Origin: JAMZMI01 sp963848175
GTDB lineage: Bacteria; Bacteroidota; Bacteroidia; Cytophagales; Cyclobacteriaceae
Direction of reading: 5' to 3'
Length of the DNA: 64,000 nt
Assembly (NCBI GenBank): GCA_963848175.1
Contig: CAWKCO010000005.1
Span: forward strand, 310,001 to 374,000
Shown: in pieces, positions 54,673 through 64,000 of the stretch
Numbering within the stretch: position 1 is the first letter of the stretch
How the letters are laid out: each line of letters opens with the position of its first letter
Translations under genes and position numbers: made by a program
The notes under the pieces: generated by a model
The model's input: only the letters and a program-made list of their open reading frames with translations
What the model was told of the DNA's origin: nothing
The model's database searches: none

Positions 54673-55037
54673 TTTTCAAAAATAGCGTTAGGAGTTCGGT
54701 CTTCAAACAGGAACAAAATTTTCTGTTACTATTCAGCGTCTAAAAATTGCATCCAAGCCCCGAGCTATCGGGTGAAATATCAATAGGCACGGGTTTTAAC
54801 CCGTGATGGTTAAGTAAGGACATGCTGGTTTTGGCGTTAGTTTTGCATTTTTTCGCAAAATTCATGACAAAACCATGATTGCATCAAGGATTAAGCTCTG
54901 AATAGTTACAATTTTCTTATACCCGAAAGTAGAAGGGAGTGAGTGTACAATCGAGTGTTGTTCAAGACTTATTCACATTTGGTAGTTGCTACTGACTTTT
55001 ATTACTTTCATTTGCACCCATTATCAACTAGAGGCTC
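54673..55037. repeat. Intergenic region with a REP-like palindrome
   Basis: CACGGGTTTTAACCCGTG at 54788-54805 is an 18 bp near-perfect palindrome, preceded by CCCCGAGCTATCGGG (about 54757-54771). This type of GC-rich palindrome recurs between genes in Bacteroidota genomes. No gene seen. Confidence 0.6.
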
Positions 55038-57527
55038 ATGCAGCGCAGGTTTTACTGTACACTTGGTATTTTATTAATCGTATTAAAAGCATATTCTCAG
55101 CAAACCATTGTTACTGGAAAAGTTACCGAGGCAACCACAGGTTCGCCTATTCCATTCGCTAATGTGATATTCACAGGAACACAAGAGGGAACAACTACTG
55201 ATTTTGATGGCAATTTTATACTAAAAACGAGTTCTAAAATTGACTCTATTGAGGTGCGGTATGTGGGTTTTTACAGGAGGTCTAAACCCGTACAAGTAGG
55301 AACGTCTCAAGTGGTAAACATGCAATTGGAGGAGGATGTGGTGGCTCTTGGAGAGGTAATCATCTATGCAGGAGAAAATCCAGCGTTTGAAATTCTAAGG
55401 AGAGTAAATGATCACAAGAAATTGAACGACAAAAGATCGTTGGAGGCGTATGAGTTTGAAAGCTATACCAAGATTGAGTTTGACATAGATCAAATTCCGG
55501 AGAAACTTAAAAAGCGTAAAATCTATGCCAATATCGCTCAGGTTATGGATAGCATAGAGCAAATAGCTGGAGAAGATGGAAAAACTATACTGCCGGTTTT
55601 TTTATCTGAGGCCATCTCTAGGTATTATTACCGCCGCGATCCAAGGTACAGGCATGAGCATGTGCTAAAAACTAAAATAAGTGGTGTGGGCATTACTGAT
55701 GGCACTACTTCTTCTCAGATTATAGGAGCGTCTTTTCAGCAATACAATTTTTATGAAAACTGGATGACGATAATATCCAAAGAGTTTATTTCACCCATTG
55801 CCGACGTAGGTCGATTGTATTACGAATACGAGCTGGTGGATAGCTCAATGGTAGATGGAGATTTTTGTTACCGAATTGATTTCTGGCCTAAAAGAAGTCA
55901 GGATTTGGCATTTATAGGCTCTATGTCTATTACACGAGCGGAATATGCGCTAAAACGCATAGATGCAGCTGTAGCGAAAGACGCAAATATTAATTTCATT
56001 GAAAAAATGAAGATTCAACAAGATTTGGTCAAAACGGAGGCCGGGCCATGGCTACCACAAAAGACCAGAGTGGTGGTAGATGCTATTCAACTGACCAATT
56101 TTACGGGAGGAGTATTGGCAAAATTTTATGTTTCGAATAAAGACTTTGTACTGAATCAGGTTAAGCCAAAAGATTTTTATCTCAATCCAGTCTCCATGGA
56201 CGAAGGAATGAGAGATTCTGATGAAAGCTATTGGGGCAGCCGCCAGACATGATTCGCTTACTAGCACTGAGGTTAATGTTTTTGAAATGATTGACACATT
56301 GAAAAATATCCCCCTTGTGAAATATGGCATGAACCTAGCCAAATTTGCATTTAGTGGATATTATCGAGTGGGCAAGATTGACATTGGCCCGTATTCTACA
56401 TTTTATGGCAACAATAATATCGAAGGATCACGTGTGGGGTTTGGGGCTAGAACTAATTATGCCTTTAGCGATAAATGGACTTTTGGTGGTCATGCGGGAT
56501 ATGGTTTTGGAGACGAGAGGTGGAAATATCGAGCGTATGTGGATCGTGTGTTGAGCCGGCAGCCATGGAGCAATATCACTCTGGAACATGTAAAAGAAGT
56601 GGAACAGATCTGGCTTTTGAATCAAAACTTAGATCCAAAAGGGCTGTTTTATAGTCTTAGTAGGTTTGGGACACTCACACAGCCTTTTGTCATTGAGAAA
56701 AATCGTGTGAACTACTCAAGGCAATTGGGGGCAGGAATCTCAGCCACAGTCGGCTTTAAACATCAGCAATTTGAGCCGCTATATGGATTTCAATATTATA
56801 AAACGCCAAGCAAAACCGAAACGGGAACAGATTTTACCGTGAGCGAAGTAAGTGCATCGCTGAGGTACGCCAAGGATGAGATTTTCATAATTGATGACAA
56901 TACGCGCTCCAGTCTTGGGCTAAATAGGTGGCCCGCTTTCACACTCGACTATGCGTATGGTATCGACGGATTGTTGGGAAGTGATTTTACCTATCACAAA
57001 TTCCGGTTTTCGTTTGAGAAGCGACAAAAGATATCCTTTTTGGGAATTTCGAACATCAAATCGTCCAGCGGCTACATTGCTGGAGATATTCCGTATCCTC
57101 TGCTTTATAACCCCATCGGCAACAGGACGCCAGTGTATGTAGATTTTGCGTACAATCTGATGGATTTCTTTGAATTCAGTACAGATAAATACATCGAATT
57201 ACGCTACAGACATTCATTCGAAGGACTTTTCTTAAATGGAATACCATTACTGAAAAGCTTAAACTTCGGGAGCTCGCGAGTGTCAATTTACTCTATGGCT
57301 CAGTGAGTAATGATAAATTGGGGATGACAGTGGCGCCTACAAACAGCGTGGGCGAGCCTGATCAGTATTTCACCCGTTTGGATGGCAGACCGTACATAGA
57401 GTTGGGGTATGGAGTGGAAAATATTTTCCGTCTTGTTTCGATTCAAGCTTTTCACAGAATTACTTATTTGGAAAGCCCAGATGTGCGTAAATTTGGCATC
57501 AAGTTCAAAGTAGAATTCAACCTTTAG
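55038..57527 (+). CDS. DUF5686 family outer-membrane protein with carboxypeptidase-like domain, two frameshifts
   Basis: About 830 residues. Signal peptide (...LKAYSQQ), carboxypeptidase-D-regulatory-like domain (VTGKVTEATTGSPIPFANVIF, TDFDGNFIL), then DUF5686 with AFEILRRVNDHKKLNDKRSLEAYEFESYTKIE and a C-terminal beta-barrel-like part ending FGIKFKVEFNL. Frame breaks near 56240 and 57290. Family members are outer-membrane proteins of unknown function linked to surface assembly. The GTG of the next gene overlaps its stop by one base. Confidence 0.85.
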
Positions 57528-58588
57528 TGAGATACTTCTCCATTTTAGCCTTATTTATTGTTTTGAGCGCATGCTCAAGAACGCAAGATCAGCGGATCAG
57601 TCTGCCAGAGGTTTCTGATGATTTTTATCAGAAATCTCTCAAGTTGGTACAGGAGCAGTACACCCAATCACCTACAGATCAGCTACTCAGGCAAAAGCTG
57701 TATTATTATGAAAAGTTGGGATGGCCTAAAGAGGCATTTCTTCCAGATCTTAATATTTATCTAGAAAAACATGGACTAAATAGGCAGTCTGTTTCACTTT
57801 TCGCACAGTATTATCTGCAAAATGATCAGTACGGACAATTAATTACTCTTATCGATAAGTGGGAATATTATCACGGTTTGGACGAAGAATTGGCTCAATT
57901 TAGGATTTCTTCCAATATTCAAGCGAAGGGTGAAGAGGGAACTACGGAATTGATTGAGGCTTATCTAGACAAGTTTAATAGTACTGAAAGTTATGTTTTT
58001 GCTATTCGCGAATCATTCCAGTTTAAGGATACCACGTTACAAAACAAATTATTGTATCGATTGAGCGACTTAGCACCTCAACACCCACTCATTGCACAGC
58101 ATCATATTCCAAATTTGGTAAAAGAAGGTAGCTATCTCGATGCTCATGCATTATTGAGTTCGCATCCAAATCAAGAAAGTCAAGAGCTGAATTTGCTAAA
58201 AGCACAGGTGTTGTACGCCTTGGATAGCACACGAAAAGCCAAAATACTTTTGCGCGGTTCGTCAGATATGGAGAGCATTCGTCAGTTGGCATATTGGTTT
58301 AGAAATGAGCAGCAATTGGATTCAGCGATAGTGTACATAGATAAACTGCTGGTTCAGGATTCGTCGAGAGCCAATATTTTATTGAAAGCAGTTGTTTTGG
58401 ACGAAAGGGGCTGGTTTAATACATCTTTGGATTACTTCAATGTATTGCTTAAACGAGATCCATCTGATACAATAGCTATAGAGAAGGCTCAAATTGTTGA
58501 GCGAAAAATTGCATATTTGCGCAATTTGAAAGAAAAGGCGGTACAAGCCCCAGTTTTAGAGTTAGAACCTAAGAAAATAATAGAATGA
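57527..58588 (+). CDS. TPR-like lipoprotein
   Basis: 353 residues. GTG start at 57527 overlapping the DUF5686 stop (TAGTG). Lipobox LSAC at about residue 16. The rest is helical with repeated tetratricopeptide-like units (DSTRKAKILLRG, QQLDSAIVYIDKLLVQDSSRANILLKAVVLDERGWFNTSLDYFNVLLKRDPSDTIAI broken into ~34-residue periods). Protein-protein interaction at the inner leaflet of the outer membrane or periplasm; partner unknown. Its stop overlaps the thrS ATG by 4 bp. Confidence 0.8.
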   Translation: MRYFSILALFIVLSACSRTQDQRISLPEVSDDFYQKSLKLVQEQYTQSPTDQLLRQKLYYYEKLGWPKEAFLPDLNIYLEKHGLNRQSVSLFAQYYLQNDQYGQLITLIDKWEYYHGLDEELAQFRISSNIQAKGEEGTTELIEAYLDKFNSTESYVFAIRESFQFKDTTLQNKLLYRLSDLAPQHPLIAQHHIPNLVKEGSYLDAHALLSSHPNQESQELNLLKAQVLYALDSTRKAKILLRGSSDMESIRQLAYWFRNEQQLDSAIVYIDKLLVQDSSRANILLKAVVLDERGWFNTSLDYFNVLLKRDPSDTIAIEKAQIVERKIAYLRNLKEKAVQAPVLELEPKKIIE

Positions 58589-60532
58589 GTGAGATTAAAA
58601 TCACTTTGCCAGATGGCAGTGTAAGGGAGTATCCAAAGGGATCGACCGCAATGGATGTGGCGTTGAGCATTAGCGAAGGATTAGCGAGAAATGTGTTAGC
58701 GGCAAAAGTGAACGGCACGGTGATAGATTCTTTTCGTCCGATCAATGAAGATGCCACGCTCAGCTTTCTTACATGGAACGATAATGAAGGTAAATCTACC
58801 TTGTGGCATTCGTCTGCTCACGTGATGGCGAGGCTACTAGAGGCAATGTATCCAGGAGTGAAATTAGGTATAGGGCCACCCATAGATAATGGATTCTATT
58901 ATGATGTGGATTTGGGTGATCGGCCATTTGATGGTGAAGAATCTGAAGGCCATTGAGAAAGAAAATGCTGGCTCTTGCGAAAGATAAGAATGAATTTGTC
59001 CGCAATGATATGAGCAAGGCTGATGCTGTTGCATATTTCACGGAGAAAGGGGATGAGTACAAGCTTGAGCTTATAGATGGTCTTGAAGATGGTACAATTA
59101 CATTGTACACGCAAGGAAATTTCACTGATTTGTGTAGAGGACCTCATATTCCTAATACTGGGGTTATAAAAGCTGTTAAGATGTTGAGCGTGGCAGGAGC
59201 ATACTGGAGAGGTGATGAAAAACGAAAGCAATTGACAGACTTTATGGAGTCACTTTTCCTAAGCAGAAGGAGTTGACGGAGTACTTGAGTTGCTAGAAGA
59301 GGCCAAAAAACGTGATCATAGAAAAATGGGTAAGGAATTGGAGCTTTTTACTTTCTCTGAGAAAGGTAGGACATGGATTGCCTTTTTGGTTGCCAAAAGG
59401 TGCTATACTGCGGGAGCGTTTGGAGAATTTTTTGAGCAAAGCCCAAGTGAGGGCAGGATATGAGCAGGTAGTAACACCACATATTGGAAGCAGGATTGTA
59501 TGTTACTTCTGGTCACTATGCGAAAATATGGGGCGGATTCTTTTCAACCCATAAAAACGCCAGCGGAAGATGAGGAGTTCTTGCTCAAGCCAATGAATTG
59601 CCCTCACCACTGCGAGATATATAAGTCTAAGCCACACTCATATAAAGATTTGCCAATTCGTTTCGCTGAGTTTGGCACAGTGTATCGTTATGAGCAAAGT
59701 GGTGAGCTTCACGGACTTACCAGGGTTAGAGGCTTCACTCAGGATGATGCGCACATTTTCTGTCGACCAGATCAGGTCAAGGATGAATTTGTTAAGGTTA
59801 TTGATTTGGTACTTTATGCTTTTAAAGTGTTGGGTTTTGAAAATTATAATGCACAGGTGTCTCTTAGAGATAAAGAAACTCCTGAAAAATATATTGGCAC
59901 TGAAGAAAACTGGCAGATTGCAGAGAATGCCATTATCGAAGTATCTGAAGCCAAGGGCTTGAAAACCACCATTGAATGGTGAGGCGGCTTTTTATGGCCC
60001 TAAGCTCGATTTTATGGTAAAGGATGCCTTGGGTAGAAACTGGCAATTGGGGACGATTCAGGTAGATTATACATTACCAGATCGCTTTGAATTGGAATAT
60101 GTAGGTGCCGATAATCAGAAGCACCGCCCAGTAATGATTCACAGAGCACCATTTGGTTCTATGGAACGTTTTGTGGCTATTCTCATTGAGAGTACTGCTG
60201 GTAATTTTCCTTTATGGTTGGCACCAGAGCAAGTAGCGATTTTGCCAATTTCAGAAAAATACCATGAGTATGCAAAAGGATTGCATTTGAAGCTTCAGGA
60301 AAATGATATCAGTGGTGTCATGGATGAGCGCGACGAGAAGATTGGGAAGAAAATTCGCGATGCTGAGATGAAGAAAATTCCTTACATGCTCATCGTTGGA
60401 GAGAAGGAAGCAGAAGAAGGCGCTGTGGCCGTAAGGCAGCACGGTAAAGGAGATCAAGGTAGTGTGAAAGTGGATGCTTTTATCGATTCCTTTAAGGAAT
60501 CAGTCAAAGCGTTGTTAAATAATAGAACGTGA
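58585..60532 (+). CDS. thrS: Threonyl-tRNA synthetase, multiple frameshifts
   Basis: About 645 residues in total, normal length. TGS domain (ITLPDGSVREYPKGSTAMDVA), second additional domain (HSSAHVMARLLEAMYPG, LCRGPHIP), class II core with LPFWLPKGA, MNCPHHCEIY, RFAEFGTVYRYEQSGELHGLTRVRGFTQDDAHIFC and FYGPKLDFMVKD, then the anticodon domain (PEQVAILPIS to VKALLNNRT). At least seven frame changes lie between about 58930 and 59975. All motifs are present in order and the gene is essential, so these are most likely sequence errors. First gene of the thrS-infC-rpmI-rplT block. Confidence 0.93.
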
Positions 60533-60606
60533 GATTCGTTTATCGGAAAATATGTTGATATTTGCCGTTCATTTGAAGAAATGGTAGAACTTAAAGAGAT
60601 AAAACC

Positions 60607-61164
60607 ATTAGTAGACCATACAAAAAACGGTTTAGGGGGCGCGTCGAAGAGCCCTACCGATTAATAAACGATTATGCACGCGAAGGTAAGAGTGGTAGGT
60701 GAGAATGTGGAAGTAGATGTGTACCCTGGTTAGTAAGGCCATTCAGTTGGCTAAGGAGCAGAATTTAGACTTAGTGGAGATATCTCCCAAAGCAGACCCA
60801 CCGGTTTGTAAAATTATTGACTACTCTAAGTTTAAATACGAGCAGAAGAAAAACAGAAAGAAATTAAGGCCAAGGCACAAAAAACTGTAATCAAAGAGAT
60901 TCGTTTTCTGGCCCTAATACTGAAGAGCATGACTTTAACTTTAAGTTGAAACATGCTATTAACTTCTTAGATGAGGGTGCTAAGGTTAAGGCCTACGTGC
61001 ACTTTGTAGGAAGAACTATCGTGTTTAAAGAACGCGGTGAGATTTTGTTGTTGAAGTTTGCCCAGGCTCTTGAGGAGTATGGTAAAGTTGAACAACTACC
61101 AAAGTTGGAAGGTAAGCGTATGATCATGTTTTTAACGCCAAAGCCTTCAACTAAAAAGAAATAG
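60607..61164 (+). CDS. infC: Translation initiation factor IF-3, probable ATT start, several frameshifts
   Basis: About 185 residues: N-terminal RPYKKRFRGRVEEPYR, VRVVGENVEV, LVSKAIQLAKEQNLDLVEISPKADPPVCKIIDYSKFKYEQ, then KLKHAINFLDEGAKVKAYVHFVGR and QLPKLEGKRMIMFLTPKPSTKKK. The only start in the right place in this frame is ATT at 60607 (I-S-R-P-Y-K-K), matching the rare ATT/AUU initiation known for infC, which allows autoregulation by IF-3. Frame breaks near 60660-60735 and 60855-60920, probably errors. Between thrS and rpmI, the classical order. Confidence 0.9.
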
Positions 61165-61190
61165 AATACAGATCGAAAACAAATTATAAA

Positions 61191-61385
61191 ATGCCTAAAG
61201 TAAAAACTAAAGCAGGAGCGAAGAAGAGATTCAAGCTTACAGGTACTGGCAAAATTAAAAGAAAGCATGCTTTCAAAAGCCACATCCTGACGAAGAAGGA
61301 AACAAAACAGAAGAGAAATCTTACTGGCATGACCGTAGTCCACAAGACTGACGAGAAGAATGTAAAATTAATGTTGAATATCTAG
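61191..61385 (+). CDS. rpmI: 50S ribosomal protein L35
   Basis: 64 residues, normal length. KVKTKAGAKKRFKLTGTGKIKRKHAFKSH is the typical basic N terminus of bL35, then ILTKKETKQKRNL. Lies 26 bp after infC and 94 bp before rplT. Uninterrupted. Confidence 0.95.
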   Translation: MPKVKTKAGAKKRFKLTGTGKIKRKHAFKSHILTKKETKQKRNLTGMTVVHKTDEKNVKLMLNI

Positions 61386-61479
61386 TTATTCGACAAGGTT
61401 AAAATTATTCACCAGGTTAATTGGCAGTAAAAGATTCTATGTAACAGTAGGGCGCCACTAACCAAAAACAATTAAAGAA

Positions 61480-61835
61480 ATGCCAAGATCAGTAAATCAC
61501 GTAGCTTCAAAAGCTAGAAGAAAAAGAATCCTTAAAGCCGCTAAAGGTTATTGGGGAAGAAGAAGTAATGTTTGGACAGTAGCGAAAAATGCTGTCGAAA
61601 AAGGTTGGGGTTATGCTTACCGCGATAGAAAAGCTAAGAAAAGGGATTTTAGAGCTCTTTGGATTCAAAGAATCAATGCAGGTGCTAGAATGCACGGCTG
61701 ATGTCTTACTCTCAGTTAATGGGTAACCTTAAGAAAGCAAATATCGATCTTAACAGAAAGGTATTGGCTGACTTAGCAATGAATCACCCAGAAGCTTTCG
61801 AAGCAATTGTAAAGAAAGTAGTAAATAAATTCTAA
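61480..61835 (+). CDS. rplT: 50S ribosomal protein L20, one frameshift
   Basis: About 117 residues. PRSVNHVASKARRKRILKAAKGYWGRRSNVW and RALWIQRINAGARMHG in the first frame; MSYSQLMGNLKKANIDLNRKVLADLAMNHPEAFEAIVKKVVNKF in the second, the full L20 sequence. The break at 61700 (GGCTGATGTCT) is repaired by a 1-2 base change. As L20 is essential, this is strong evidence for indel errors in the window. Confidence 0.93.
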
Positions 61836-61855
61836 AAAAATTATGACTCGCGGTC

Positions 61856-61884
61856 AAAACCCAATCTTCGGATTGGGTTTTTTT
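61856..61884 (+). terminator. Terminator of the thrS-rplT operon
   Basis: CCCAATC-TTCG-GATTGGG stem with tetraloop followed by seven T. Confidence 0.95.
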
Positions 61885-62207
61885 ATGCCTTTTTGTTTCC
61901 TTTCGTTTGCGAATTGGTCATTTACACACCGAACACCTCCAAACCAACTGGTTTTCCACTAGGGTTAAAACCAAGGTTGCGTAATAATTCCTCAAAAAAA
62001 AACAATGATGTGGATAATTCTCTCAACATTATTGGCGCGGAAAATTCCCTATTTCACCTCCATCAATTTTGTTTTAATAAATCGATTCAATCCTTTTTGA
62101 TGGTTTTACGGCTTGATTTGCATCTTTTTGATCCTTTCCTCCAGGAATTCTGGCATGACCTTTTGCTCTTATTGGTTGAAAATATATGTTGAACCAAAAC
62201 GAGCATT
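61885..62207. other. Intergenic region
   Basis: About 320 bp, AT-rich, no supported gene, repeat or RNA seen. Confidence 0.4.
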
Positions 62208-62912
62208 ATGGAAACGACACACAATACGAGAAAAATATTAGTCAATATACTGGCGGTGAGTTTAATGATTTGCACACCATTAATTTCTTCTGCGCAGAAC
62301 CAAAATGCAGGTAAATCTTATGAAGAGATAGAAAAGACTCAAGATGAGATTGAATCACTGTATGCTAACATTTACGGAATCATGGATAGTTATCCGAAAG
62401 CAACATACACTTATGAGTATGACAATGGGATGGCGAAAGAAGTTTTGATTACAGGGGTTCCCAAATTGTCGGACAAGAAGCAATTGGAACTGTATCTATG
62501 AGTCTTGAAGATTTGAAAAGAGATATATACAACTTAAGTAATAGAACGGGGGTTTATTATGTTTCTGAATCAGAACCTGAACCTAAAATGGGTTACAAGA
62601 GATTTTATGACAAGCTGCACAACGAACTTTCTTACCCCGAAAAAGTGAAAGACAGAGGAGTTGAAGGTACTGTATATGTGAAATTCGTTGTAGATAGCGA
62701 TGGTGAAGTATCAAATGCCATTCTGTCAGATGATATTGATGCTGATGATTACTTGGTAAAAGCCTTGCAAAAAGAAGCTAAGGAAGCCGTATTGGCAACT
62801 TCCTGGCTATTGGAAACCGGCCAAGGTAGGTGGTATCAATGTAGCCTCTTGGGCAATGGTGCCCGTACAATTCAAATTGGAAAGCCCTTATTTCAGGCCT
62901 ATTTTCTTCTAA
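62208..62912 (+). CDS. Secreted protein with TonB C-terminal domain, frameshifted
   Basis: About 234 residues. Signal peptide (ILVNILAVSLMICTPLISSAQ), a helical region, then a TonB-C/energy-transducer-like domain (LSYPEKVKDRGVEGTVYVKFVVDSDGEVSNAIL, then GYWKPAKVGGINVASWAMVPVQFKL after the shift near 62808). An earlier break lies near 62498. It has no N-terminal membrane anchor or Pro-rich spacer, so it is not a classical TonB but one of the many secreted TonB-C proteins of this phylum. Confidence 0.8.
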
Positions 62913-62937
62913 AAAATGGATTGTGATAGAAGATTCA

Positions 62938-62972
62938 AAGAAAGACTTAACAACCTATGTTAAGTCTTTCTT
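62938..62972 (+). terminator. Terminator
   Basis: AGAAAGACTTAAC / GTTAAGTCTTTCT stem followed by TTATAT; just after the TonB-C gene. Confidence 0.85.
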
Positions 62973-63089
62973 ATATCTCATTCCTTTTTCTTTAAAGTCC
63001 TTGTTGACGATTGTTAGAAATTGGTTTGATGGAAAAATTAAAAGTTTATAACCTAGGGGTAATTCTAAATCCCTTTTAACCCTAAAATT

Positions 63090-63553
63090 ATGAGCGATTT
63101 ACAAATGGCAATTATATTTATCATAAGTTACACTTGCAAAGAGGTATACAGTACTGGGGCTGAAAAAGTACATGACAAGCCTACGGCTAAGAAGCTTGAG
63201 ATTTTGGCCGAAAGAAAAGGCATTTTCCTATCAGAACTGAATGATGTTTTGGATAGCGAGGTGAAGGATCGGGACTTGCCTGTGCAAGAACGAATAAAAG
63301 TTGAAATTGAGAAATTAACCATGGAGGTCGATCATCTGCTATTGAGAATAAATGAAGGGGAGGTGCTGAAGCAATGTATTGGTAGAGAAGATGACCTTTC
63401 TGATATTTACGATAAATTATTGCATTTGGAAGAAATAGATAGGAGTGACTAGCACTGAAAGGGCTATTGATTCATCAAAATAATTATACCCAAAAATTGA
63501 TAGCGGAATTGAAAAACGTCAAGGATCAATATGTTTTTGAGCCGAAAGAATAA
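63090..63553 (+). CDS. Unknown helical protein, possibly frameshifted
   Basis: The first frame (63090-63452) encodes 120 residues rich in charged helices (DKPTAKKLEILAERKGIFLSELNDVL, ERIKVEIEKLTMEVDHLLLRI). A one-base shift after it continues as LKGLLIHQNNYTQKLIAELKNVKDQYVFEPKE to 63553, which may be its real C terminus. No family recognised. Cytosolic, coiled-coil-prone. Confidence 0.5.
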
Positions 63554-63565
63554 TGATTTAGTCTA

Positions 63566-64000
63566 TTAGCACCTATTGGAATGAGTGACGAGTGCTGCAC
63601 TGATAATTACGAGGTTTTTCATGATGTACTGTCCTACTATAGTGAAAGAGAATGGAAAATCTGCGAATACCATGTCTGGAAAATTATCATAGGAGAGAGT
63701 GTTCCGAGCATGTGAAACAAAAGTATCCATGTGACTGCTTTGAATTTGACTCTAATCAATAGCAACACCCCGATAATGATTTCAAAGGAGGCAAGACCCA
63801 GAAGCACAATCTGAGGTATGATACCAAAAGTCAAAACGGTAAGGGTGTCTCCAGCCAACTCTTCGGCTGGAGACAATCCTGGAAAAATTTGAGCGCTCCT
63901 AACGAACAAAAATAGATGATGCCTATGGATAGCTCTAGGAGTAGTATTCCATACCGACTAGTAAAGTGATGGAATCTAAAGTCTATGCTATTGGAAAGTT
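63566..64000 (-). CDS. DoxX-like membrane protein, 5' end outside window, frameshifted
   Basis: Joined frames read RYGILLLELSIGIIYF, LSPAEELAGDTLTVLTFGIIPQIVLLGLASFEIIIGVLLLI, ILLFHMLGTLSPMIIF and IVGQYIMKNLVIISAALV, four helices in the DoxX-family order. Frame breaks near 63690 and 63905. The start codon is not in the window. Inner-membrane protein of unclear role (respiratory or detoxification functions are proposed for the family). Confidence 0.75.

Noticed and set aside
54340..54786. 148-residue plus-strand frame
   Set aside because: Shadow of the Gfo/Idh oxidoreductase gene on the other strand.
58930..60000. Programmed frameshifting in thrS
   Set aside because: Seven or more shifts without slippery sites, in both directions, fit sequencing indels much better.

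Overview
The window looks like chromosomal DNA of a marine-type Bacteroidota, most likely order Cytophagales. The evidence is the SusC/SusD pair, FecI/FecR/TonB-receptor modules, many lipoproteins, the tRNA-Gln / prs / L25 / pth order, TAnnTTTG promoter elements and proteins such as DUF5686, DUF4380 and an S24-type LexA-like repressor. The DNA carries many single-base frameshifts, including in essential genes (thrS, infC, rplT, ispG), while other long genes (susC, metG, GH125, dnaE) are clean. Most breaks are therefore best read as uncorrected indels, not as true pseudogenes; each broken gene is annotated over its full extent.

Layout. 1-1791: a short-type DnaE on the minus strand with two palindromic operator-like boxes at its start. 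2043-3648: a cysteine-free ArsC-like protein and a histone-deacetylase-family protein. 3647-6800: an accessory island with AT-rich unknown genes between two copies of a ~95 bp repeat, a GC-rich HTH gene, a MITE-like element and a 21 bp tandem array. 6900-11040: a zinc-type locus (lipoprotein, ZnuD-like TonB receptor, MerC-like protein, divergent Fur/Zur regulator with two operators). 11141-15380: housekeeping genes (HI0933 flavoprotein, thiamine-binding protein, pth, rplY, prs, tRNA-Gln). 15684-24800: UvrD-like helicase, MFS transporter, MlaEF-type ABC transporter, SDR, ispG and small genes. 24844-30917: SGNH lipoprotein, a FecI-FecR-FecA-like module and a lytic transglycosylase. 31186-31472: a 41 bp tandem array. 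31722-39264: a GNAT-nitrilase fusion and a small carbohydrate cluster (DUF4380, CE7 esterase, GH125 mannosidase, unknown gene). 39492-46821: SusC, SusD, a lipoprotein and a DgcN/DgcA pair, probably a D-glutamate or peptidoglycan-peptide uptake and racemisation operon, facing an M61 peptidase. 49008-54672: metG, holin-like protein, response regulator, a small gene preceded by the same boxes as dnaE, the LexA-like repressor and a Gfo/Idh oxidoreductase. 55038-61835: DUF5686 protein, TPR lipoprotein and the thrS-infC-rpmI-rplT block. 62208-64000: a secreted TonB-C protein, an unknown gene and a partial DoxX-like gene.

The most notable signals not explained by ordinary annotation are the shared CTAA-N5-TTAG boxes at dnaE and at the 52361 gene (a candidate SOS-like regulon of the S24 repressor at 52907), two degenerate tandem arrays with exact 21 bp and 41 bp periods, a palindromic repeat element inserted in frame inside ispG, and the SusCD-DgcN-DgcA operon.
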